NCBI RefSeq assembly: GCF_009769165.1
Contig: NZ_CP043476.1
Coordinates: 2,549,001 to 2,613,000 of the forward strand
Source of the DNA: Xanthomonas hyacinthi
Lineage (GTDB): Bacteria > Pseudomonadota > Gammaproteobacteria > Xanthomonadales > Xanthomonadaceae
Direction: 5' to 3'
DNA: 64,000 bases
Shown here piece by piece: positions 57,846 through 64,000 of the stretch. Every line of letters begins with the position of its first letter. Position 1 is the stretch's first letter. Both the position numbers and the translations under genes were made by a program. The notes beneath the pieces are model-generated. The model saw nothing but the letters and a program-made list of their open reading frames with translations. It was not told the DNA's origin and ran no database searches.

Positions 57846-59444
57846 TCAGCCGGCGCTGGCGCTGGCCTGCTGCAGCGACGGCGTGCGCCAGCCGGCGCGC
57901 ACGCCCCAGAAATAGAAGCCCAGCGCGACCACGCCGACCACGATCAGGTCCGGCCCGTAGGACAGGTAGCCATGGCCGCCGAAGGTGGTGCTGCCGGCCC
58001 ACGACAGCAGCGCGATGGTCGGCAGGTAGGCGATCAGCCAGCTGGCGCCGCGCAGGTGCCGGCCGAAGTCCTTCCAGCCCTGGCGGTGCTGGTAATACGC
58101 GTACACCGGCAGCGCCACCAGCATCAGCACGATGATCTCGCCGGTCAGCGGCCAGCGCGCCCAGTACAGCAGTTCGGTGGCCAGCACGAAGGCCGTGGCG
58201 GCCAGCACCGGCAGGCCGAAGATGCGCAGCGGACGGTGCATCTCCGGCGCATGGCGGCGCAGCGCCATCGCGCTGACCGGGCCGGTCAGATAGGAGATGA
58301 TCGTGGCCACCGAGATCACCGCCGCCAGCGTGCCCCAGCCGCGGAAGAAGAACAGGAACAGGTAGGACACCGCCAGGTTGAAGAACATCGCCGGGCGCGG
58401 CACGCCCCAGTGCGCATGCAGCTTGCCCAGCACCGCCGGCAGCGTGCCGTTGCGCTCCATGCCGTAGATCATCCGCGCAGTGGTCGCGGTGTAGGTGATG
58501 CCGGTGCCGCTGGGGCTGACGAAGGCGTCCACGTACAGCAGCATCGCCAGCCAGTGCAGGTTGACGATGATCGCCAGCTGCGCGAACGGCGAGCGGAAAT
58601 CGATGCCGTGCCAGCCGGCCTTGGCCAGCAGCTGCGGCGGTACCGCGCCGATGTAGGCCACCTGCAGGATCAGGTAGATCAGCGTGGCCAGCGCGATCGA
58701 ACCGAGCACCGCGAACGGGATGCTGCGCCCGGGATTGCGCGCCTCGCCGGCCAGGTTCACCGGGCTCTGGAAGCCGTTGAAGCTGAACACGATGCCGGCG
58801 GTGGCCACCGCGGTCAGCACCGCGGCGAAATCGATCGCATGCGTGCCGCCGTGCAGGCCGACGCTGAAGTTCTCGCGGTGGAAACCGCTGGCGACCAGCG
58901 CGATGCCGGTCAGCGCCGGCACCACCAGCTTGAACACGGTGATCAGGCTGTTGGAGCGCGCGAACAGCTTCACGCTCCAGAAGTTCAGCAGGAAATACAC
59001 CAGCACCAGCGCCGCGGCGATGTACAGGCCCGGCACCGACAGCTCGCCGGCGCCGCCGGGCTGCTGTACGTACAGGTCCTGCGCCCATTGCCACGGCCAC
59101 GACGCCATGTACTGCACCGAGGCCTCGGCCTCGACCGGGATCACCGACACGATCGCGATCCAGTTGGCCCAGCCGGCGATGAAGCCGACCAGCGAGCCGT
59201 GCGAGTAGTGGCTGTAGCGGACCATGCCGCCGGACTCGGGGAACATCGCGCCCAGTTCGGCATAGGCCAGTGCGATGGTGGTGACGATCGCCGCGCCGAG
59301 CAGCCAGGCCCAGACCGCGCCGGGGCCGGCCAGCCCGGCGGCGCGCCAGGCGCCGAACAGCCAGCCGGAGCCGATGATCGAGCCCAGGCCGGTCAGCATC
59401 AGGGCGAATGGGCCGACATCGCGGCGCAAGGCAGTCTGGGTCAT
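57846..59444 (-). CDS. APC-family amino acid permease
   Basis: 532 residues, 12 helices. The first helix has the APC substrate loop GLGSIIGSGWLFG, and YAELGAMFPESGGMVRYSHYSHGSLVGFIAGW follows. The pattern is close to aspartate:proton symporters of the YveA type and to other amino acid transporters. It stands next to a peptidase and a D-amino-acid-oxidase-like gene, so import of released amino acids is plausible. Substrate unproven. Confidence 0.9.
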   Translation of the reverse strand: MTQTALRRDVGPFALMLTGLGSIIGSGWLFGAWRAAGLAGPGAVWAWLLGAAIVTTIALAYAELGAMFPESGGMVRYSHYSHGSLVGFIAGWANWIAIVSVIPVEAEASVQYMASWPWQWAQDLYVQQPGGAGELSVPGLYIAAALVLVYFLLNFWSVKLFARSNSLITVFKLVVPALTGIALVASGFHRENFSVGLHGGTHAIDFAAVLTAVATAGIVFSFNGFQSPVNLAGEARNPGRSIPFAVLGSIALATLIYLILQVAYIGAVPPQLLAKAGWHGIDFRSPFAQLAIIVNLHWLAMLLYVDAFVSPSGTGITYTATTARMIYGMERNGTLPAVLGKLHAHWGVPRPAMFFNLAVSYLFLFFFRGWGTLAAVISVATIISYLTGPVSAMALRRHAPEMHRPLRIFGLPVLAATAFVLATELLYWARWPLTGEIIVLMLVALPVYAYYQHRQGWKDFGRHLRGASWLIAYLPTIALLSWAGSTTFGGHGYLSYGPDLIVVGVVALGFYFWGVRAGWRTPSLQQASASAG

Positions 59445-59599
59445 GGCATGGATCCTGGCGGCGTCGGCAGCGGGAAACCGCTTATGATCGCAGAAGCGGG
59501 TGGGCTGCGGGAGCCGGAACCCGGGATCAGGGACCGGGGACCCGGAAAAGCCCAGCGCCGCGCACCGGGGCGTTACCGGCTACCGTCGCGCTGGAACAC

Positions 59600-59845
59600 C
59601 TGGGCTGCAACGGCGACGAAGGCGATGTCCACGTCGGCACCTGAGCGCGCGCGCCACTCTCTGGCCGACGACGACGCCTACACAGCTACGGCCAGCGCGT
59701 GGCCGGGGCCACGCTGGCGCCCGGCTGGGGCGAGGACGCGGCGCTGGACCCGGAACGCCTGCTGCAGCAACTGCGTGCACAGGCCGCGCAGCGGCATGGC
59801 GTGGACAGCGACGAGATCCGCATCCGCAGCGTCAGCGGCCTGTAG
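59600..59845 (+). pseudogene. Decayed gene, identity unknown
   Basis: Three frames give plausible protein pieces in order: LEHLGCNGDEGDVHVGT (stop at 59644), RARHSLADDDAY, then SYGQRVAGATLAPGWGED and PERLLQQLRAQAAQRHG ending DEIRIRSVSGL with TAG at 59843. The hydrophilic, non-repetitive character of the pieces and their order suggest one gene split by frameshifts. I cannot name the family. A (GGGACCCGG)-type repeat precedes it at about 59518-59550. Confidence 0.4.
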
Positions 59846-59923
59846 CGCATCGGCGTCGGCATGCGCGCGGCTGCGATCGAACGGCGCAGCGCGGGATGCG
59901 CGCGCTGGCCGCACGCCAACGCC

Positions 59924-61135
59924 CTACGCGAACAGCGCGGCCAGCCGCGCCACCGCCGCTTCGGAGGCGGCGCGGTCGGGCGTGGCGTCGGCATTGCCGA
60001 AGTCGCCGTCGGCCTGCGCCTGCACCAGGATGCCGTCGCGGCGCGGCACCACGTTGAGGTTGTGGCCGCGATAGACCAGCCCGTAGCCTACTTCCGGTTG
60101 CGGCACCAGCCGCGCGGTCTGTCCGCGCACCGGCACCAGGCTGTCGTCGCCGAGCAGGGCGCGCGCGCCGTAGCCGGTGGCGTTGACCAGGGTCTTCTCG
60201 CGCAGCGCGGCGAACTGGCGCGGGCTTGCGAAGTCGCGCGTCTCGATCTCGCCGCCGGCGACGAGGAAATCGTCCAGCAGCAGCCGCGCATAGGCGCTGA
60301 TGTTGAACACCAGTTGCGTGTAGCGGCGCACGTGCGCCACCGGGAACGGATGCTGGCTTGCCGCCAGCGGCTGCGAATGCGGACCCAGGTCGGCCAGGTA
60401 CTGCGCTTCCAGCGGCGGGTAGTCGGGTTCGCCGTTGCCGCCATGGCCGCCGGGCTGGTCGAACGGCACATCGGACAGCACGTAGCCGTCGCGCCACTCG
60501 ATCGGGTCGCCGGGCAGGCCGAGCAGGTTCTGGTACATGCCGAACGAGGTGCGCGCCATCTGTTCCCAGCGCCGCGCGAACTCCGGGGTGGCGTAGGCGC
60601 TGGTGCACACCCGCGAATCCGGCGACCACACCCCGGTGGCGAAGGAGGAACGCACTTGCGGCGGCCGCTCCCTGGCGTAGATGCGCACGCGCAACCCGGC
60701 GCGTTGCGCGACCAGCGCGGTGGTCAGGCCGATCGCGCCGCAGCCGATCACCGCCAGCTGGGTCTGGCCGGTGGCGCGTGCCAGCTGCGTGGCGATCGCC
60801 GCCGCGCCCCACGACAGCGACCAGCCGCTGCCGCCATGGCCGTAGTTGTGGATCACCGTCTTGCGGCCGATGCGCTCGGCCTCGATGCGCGGCCCCTGCG
60901 CGCGGAATGGCCGCGTGCACGCGTGCAGCGCGACGATGCGGTCGGCGCTGGCCCGGATCGGCGCCAGCGGTGCCAGCGGCGCGAAGGCGGCCGCGGGGTG
61001 CGGGGCCGGCAGGACCGGCAGGCTCGGCGCTGGCGGCGCCAATGCGGCGCCGCGCCGCGCATGCGCGAGCAAGGGAGCGGCGCCGAGCGTGGCCGCGGCC
61101 AGCGCGCCGCTGCGCAGGAAGTGTCGTCGGTGCAT
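59924..61135 (-). CDS. Tat-exported D-amino-acid-oxidase-like FAD enzyme
   Basis: 403 residues. A twin-arginine signal (RRHFLRSGALAAATLGAAPLL), then an FAD-binding core with AVIGCGAIGLTTALVAQRAG and VYRGHNLNVVPRRDGI near the end, fitting the DAO family. AGGAG precedes the ATG at 61135. The likely reaction is oxidative deamination of D-amino acids with H2O2 release in the periplasm. GYVLSDVPFD and SFATGVWSPDSR are typical of the branch. Substrate is not certain. Confidence 0.87.
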   Translation of the reverse strand: MHRRHFLRSGALAAATLGAAPLLAHARRGAALAPPAPSLPVLPAPHPAAAFAPLAPLAPIRASADRIVALHACTRPFRAQGPRIEAERIGRKTVIHNYGHGGSGWSLSWGAAAIATQLARATGQTQLAVIGCGAIGLTTALVAQRAGLRVRIYARERPPQVRSSFATGVWSPDSRVCTSAYATPEFARRWEQMARTSFGMYQNLLGLPGDPIEWRDGYVLSDVPFDQPGGHGGNGEPDYPPLEAQYLADLGPHSQPLAASQHPFPVAHVRRYTQLVFNISAYARLLLDDFLVAGGEIETRDFASPRQFAALREKTLVNATGYGARALLGDDSLVPVRGQTARLVPQPEVGYGLVYRGHNLNVVPRRDGILVQAQADGDFGNADATPDRAASEAAVARLAALFA

Positions 61136-61374
61136 GCCGGGCTCCTGGTCGTGACCGGCAGAGTCTAAGCGCTCGCGGTCGCCGCGTCGCTGCGCGCTGG
61201 CGGCGCGCGCAGCGACCGGGACGGCGCCGGGGCGCGAAGTCGGAACGCGGTGGCGCGCGCGGTCGGCCGCGGAATGCCGCGTTTCGCTCCGCCGATGCGG
61301 CGCCTCGTCCGCGCCGGCGCGATTTCGTCGCAACGGGACTGGCGCCCCGCGCCGCCGCGGCTATGCTCGCCGCC

Positions 61375-62685
61375 ATGTCTCCGATCCCCGCCGCCATGTT
61401 TTCCAGCGTGTCCCTGATCGTCCGCCTGCTGTGCGCCTGGGCGGCCGCGGTGATCGTCGCCGGCTTCGTCTGGAGCGGCCTGTTCTACAGCATGGAAGAA
61501 CCGCCCGGCTGGTTCTTCGGCCTGCTGGCGATGCTGCTGGTGCTGTCGGCGCTGGTCGCCGGCATCACCCACCTGCGCCGGGTCTGGCTGATCGCCGGAC
61601 GGCTGGACAGCGCCACCTTGTCCAGCCGCCAGCGCCGCCAGATCGAGATCCCGCTGGACACCCGCGAGGCGTTCGCGCTGGTCGATGCGGCGGTGCGCGA
61701 ACTGCCGCGGGTGGAGGAGATCGAGAGCGCCGCCGACAGCCTGCAGGTGCGCGCGAAAGTGCGCCGCATCGATCCGTACAACGGCCGCACGCCGTCGCGC
61801 TGGAACCTGGCCGCGCGTTTCGCGGTCAAGCGCAACCAGGTGCTGGCGACGCTGACCCCCGGCGCCGGCACCAGCAGCCTGACCCTGCTGCTGGACCCCG
61901 ACGCCAGCGCCTGGATCGACCTGTTCGCGGTCGACGAGGGCAGCAACTACGAGAATGCCGAGGCGCTGAGCCGCGCGGTGGCGCGCCGCGTCGCCGAGCT
62001 GCGCCGCGACGAACAGGCCGCTGCCAAGCAGGCGGCCACCGAGCAGGAACTGACCGTGGCGCGGCTGAACCTGCTGCACGCGCAGGTCGAACCGCACTTC
62101 CTGTACAACACGCTGGCCAGCGCGCAGGTGCTGGCGCGCACCGATCCGCCGCGCGCCGAGCTGATGCTCGGCTATCTGATCCAGTACCTGCGCCGCTCGC
62201 TGCCCAGCGCCGAGGACGCGCTGAGTTCGCTCGGCGAAGAGCTGGAACGCACCCAGGCCTACCTGGAGATCCTCAGGATCCGCATGGGCGCGCGCCTGCA
62301 GCTGGAGCTGCAGGTGCCGGAGGCGATGAAGCCCCTGGCGCTGCCATCGATGATGCTGCAGACGTTGGTCGAAAACGCGATCAAGCATGGCCTGGAACCC
62401 AAGCCCGGCGGCGGCACGGTCTGGATCCTGGCGCGCTCCTTCGACGACCACGCCACCATCACCGTCGCCGACGACGGCCTGGGCTTCAACAGCCAGTCCA
62501 GCGGCACCGGCATCGGCCTGAAGAACCTGCGCGAGCGGCTGCGCCTGACCTACGCCGGCGCGGCCACGTTCGCGATCGTGTCCAACTTTCCCAGCGGCGT
62601 GGCCGCGACGATCACCTTGCCGTATCCGCCGCCGCCGCCGCCACCCTCGCCGCCGCCGCTGCCGACGGGAGCCGGTCATGGTTGA
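61375..62685 (+). CDS. LytS-type sensor histidine kinase
   Basis: 436 residues. Two N-terminal helices (LLCAWAAAVIVAGFVWSGLFY, FFGLLAMLLVLSALVAGI) and no extracellular sensor domain of size. Histidine kinase core of the His_kinase type: phospho-acceptor in VEPHFLYNTLASAQ, N-box LVENAIKHGLEPK, G-box GTGIGLKNLRERL. The C-terminus is a Pro-rich run (PPPPPPPSPPPLP). The start overlaps nothing; an ATG at 61363 is possible. It overlaps the response regulator by 8 bp. Confidence 0.93.
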   Translation: MSPIPAAMFSSVSLIVRLLCAWAAAVIVAGFVWSGLFYSMEEPPGWFFGLLAMLLVLSALVAGITHLRRVWLIAGRLDSATLSSRQRRQIEIPLDTREAFALVDAAVRELPRVEEIESAADSLQVRAKVRRIDPYNGRTPSRWNLAARFAVKRNQVLATLTPGAGTSSLTLLLDPDASAWIDLFAVDEGSNYENAEALSRAVARRVAELRRDEQAAAKQAATEQELTVARLNLLHAQVEPHFLYNTLASAQVLARTDPPRAELMLGYLIQYLRRSLPSAEDALSSLGEELERTQAYLEILRIRMGARLQLELQVPEAMKPLALPSMMLQTLVENAIKHGLEPKPGGGTVWILARSFDDHATITVADDGLGFNSQSSGTGIGLKNLRERLRLTYAGAATFAIVSNFPSGVAATITLPYPPPPPPPSPPPLPTGAGHG

Positions 62686-63445
62686 TGCGGTCATCGCCGA
62701 AGACGAGGAACTGCTGCGCAGCGCGCTGGTCGCGCTGCTCGGCGAAGTCTGGCCGCAGCTGCGCATCGTCGCCGAGTGCGAGGACGGCGCCAGCGCGCTG
62801 GAACGCCTGGCCGAGCACCAGCCGGACGTGGCCTTCCTGGACATCCGCATGCCCGGCCTGAGCGGCATCGAGGTGGCGCGCGCGCTGGGCGAGTTGAGCC
62901 CGCGCACCCAGGTGGTGTTCGTCACCGCCTACGACCAGTACGCGATCGACGCGTTCGAGCACGGTGCGGTGGATTACCTGCTCAAGCCGATCGTGCGCGA
63001 ACGCCTGCAGGCGACCGTGCAGCGGCTGCAGGCGCGTGCCGCGCAAGGGCCGGACGTGGCGGTGCTGGATGCGCTGCTGCAGCGCCTGGGGCAGCGCCCG
63101 CCAGCGCCCACCGCGGCGCCGCCGCTGGCCTGGATCACCGCCAACAGCGGCCGCGAGACGCGGCTGATCCTGCTCGACGACGTGGTCTATTTCCAGGCAG
63201 ACAACAAGTACACCACGGTGCTGACCCGCGACGGCGAGGCCTTGCTGCGCACGCCGCTGCGCGAACTGCTGGACGTGCTCGACCCGGCCGCGTTCCGGCA
63301 GATCCACCGCTCCACCATCGTCAACCTCAAAGCGGTGGCCTCGGTGGTCCGCGACGACACCGGCAAGGGCCGGATGAAGCTGCGCCACCGTGACGAAGTG
63401 CTGACCGTCAGCCAGCCGTACATGAGTCTGTTCCGCGGCATGTAA
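62678..63445 (+). CDS. LytTR-family response regulator
   Basis: 255 residues. Receiver domain to about 120 with acidic pocket EDEE, phosphorylation site Asp55 (VAFLDIRMPG) and switch Thr/Lys (VTAYDQY, LLKPI). LytTR DNA-binding domain from about 155 (VVYFQADNKYTTVLT, FRQIHRSTIVNL, YMSLFRGM). The cognate partner of the preceding kinase. LytTR regulators usually act on cell surface or virulence genes; targets here unknown. Confidence 0.94.
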   Translation: MVDAVIAEDEELLRSALVALLGEVWPQLRIVAECEDGASALERLAEHQPDVAFLDIRMPGLSGIEVARALGELSPRTQVVFVTAYDQYAIDAFEHGAVDYLLKPIVRERLQATVQRLQARAAQGPDVAVLDALLQRLGQRPPAPTAAPPLAWITANSGRETRLILLDDVVYFQADNKYTTVLTRDGEALLRTPLRELLDVLDPAAFRQIHRSTIVNLKAVASVVRDDTGKGRMKLRHRDEVLTVSQPYMSLFRGM

Positions 63446-63487
63446 GCGCCGCCTCCCGCATCTCCGCACTGCAACAAGGAATTCGCC

Positions 63488-63892
63488 ATGCGTCTGCTCT
63501 CCGCGCTGTGGTCGTGTCTGCTCGGCATCGTCGGATGCCAGGGCCACGCCAACTTCGACCTGTCCACCGACGCCCACCGCGAGACGCTGGTGCATGCCAG
63601 CGAGCGCGGGGTGGCGGTGATCTTCAGCCGCACCTCCTACCGCGGCGGGCTGGCCACGTTCCGCTGCGTGGACAGCCGCAGCGGGCGCTGCCACTACCGG
63701 GTCTACGCCGCCTGCGCGGCGCCGGCCGCGCCCGCCGGCAGCGCTGCGGCGGCCGCGTGCGCGCCACGCCTGCTGCAGGAGTTCGACCTGCGGGTCGGCC
63801 AGCGCCGCGAGGTCGGCGGCCTGCCGCGCGACTTCGGCCAGTGCGTCGCGCCCGAGACACCGGCCGCGGCGCAGCCGTGCGCGCAGGGCTGA
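63488..63892 (+). CDS. Small lipoprotein of unknown function
   Basis: 134 residues. Signal with lipobox-like GIVGC, then HANFDLSTDAHRETLVHASERGVAVIFSRT and Cys residues spaced widely (FRCVDSRSGRCHYRVYAACA). An Ala-rich stretch and a Cys-containing tail follow. AAGGA precedes the ATG at 63488. It may be a target of the two-component system just upstream, 42 bp away, but no motif shows a role. Confidence 0.65.
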   Translation: MRLLSALWSCLLGIVGCQGHANFDLSTDAHRETLVHASERGVAVIFSRTSYRGGLATFRCVDSRSGRCHYRVYAACAAPAAPAGSAAAAACAPRLLQEFDLRVGQRREVGGLPRDFGQCVAPETPAAAQPCAQG

Positions 63893-64000
63893 GCGGCGAC
63901 AGGTGCAGAGGATGCCCGCCGCAGGACACGGGGAGCGGGGCTTCTGTCCCGACAATGCATCCTTGTCCGTGCGGGCGGCGACGAATCTGTATACGCTCGT
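63893..64000. other. Right-edge intergenic DNA with a degraded repeat
   Basis: Holds GGGAGCGGGGCTTCTGTCCCGACAATGC-like sequence at about 63932-63960, a weak member of the GTGGGAGCGGCTTCAG family. No gene start is visible before the window ends. Confidence 0.5.

Overview
This is a high-GC (about 70% by eye) chromosomal segment from a gammaproteobacterium that looks like Xanthomonas. The tryptophan 2,3-dioxygenase keeps His55, Arg117 and His240 at the positions known for the Xanthomonas campestris enzyme. There is an engXCA-type GH5-CBM2 endoglucanase, an ExeM/NucH-type secreted nuclease, a lytic effector with a Xanthomonadales-type T4SS C-terminal signal (XVIPCD), and the short palindromic intergenic repeats typical of Lysobacteraceae. 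I see no rRNA, tRNA or CRISPR array. The species cannot be fixed from this window.

Layout. 1-3.6 kb: a secreted nuclease cut by the left edge. 3.7-11.1 kb: aromatic amino acid catabolism, with kynA, a POT peptide transporter, a thioredoxin-like lipoprotein, a MarR regulator divergent from hpd, then hmgA. hpd and hmgA are separated by a DUF559 nuclease-like gene framed by a 41-bp inverted repeat. 11.9-18.9 kb: a Ca2+/Na+ exchanger and a complete six-gene Mrp/Pha cation/H+ antiporter operon. 19-23.2 kb: an SDR-like protein, a DUF962 protein, and a tight operon of ECF sigma factor, small His-rich membrane protein, ferredoxin and MFS transporter. 23.3-27.3 kb: a putative T4SS antibacterial effector (GH19, M23, peptidoglycan binding, XVIPCD) preceded by three lipoprotein genes that are candidate immunity proteins. 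27.5-33.1 kb: housekeeping genes purC, a DnaJ-domain gene, rpe, a GNAT gene, yegS and trpE.

33.1-49 kb is a mosaic of intact and decayed genes. The decayed ones are remnants of a Wadjet-like pair (TIGR02680 then TIGR02679), an ABC1/UbiB kinase with its catalytic core deleted, a dihydroxyacetone kinase fragment, an SDR tail and an AIM24 pseudogene. The intact ones are an MscS channel, a 2OG-Fe(II) oxygenase, a possible XAC2610-related protein, DUF808, a diguanylate cyclase, a fructokinase-like kinase, an OprB porin, DUF6172 and a lytic transglycosylase. Several pseudogenes show the same lesion, an internal deletion that leaves both ends recognisable. 49-64 kb holds secreted or exported hydrolases (trehalase, M16 protease, GH5 endoglucanase, M28 peptidase), an APC permease, a Tat-type D-amino-acid-oxidase-like protein and a LytS/LytTR two-component system.

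The genes fit a plant-associated, predatory or competitive lifestyle: plant polymer and peptide degradation, sugar uptake and phosphorylation, aromatic amino acid breakdown, cation and pH homeostasis, and contact-dependent killing. The strongest unusual signals are the effector/immunity cluster, the repeat-framed DUF559 cassette inside the homogentisate pathway, a 14-bp operator lying exactly in the hpd promoter spacer, the degraded Wadjet relic, and tandem hairpins translated into the endoglucanase tail.
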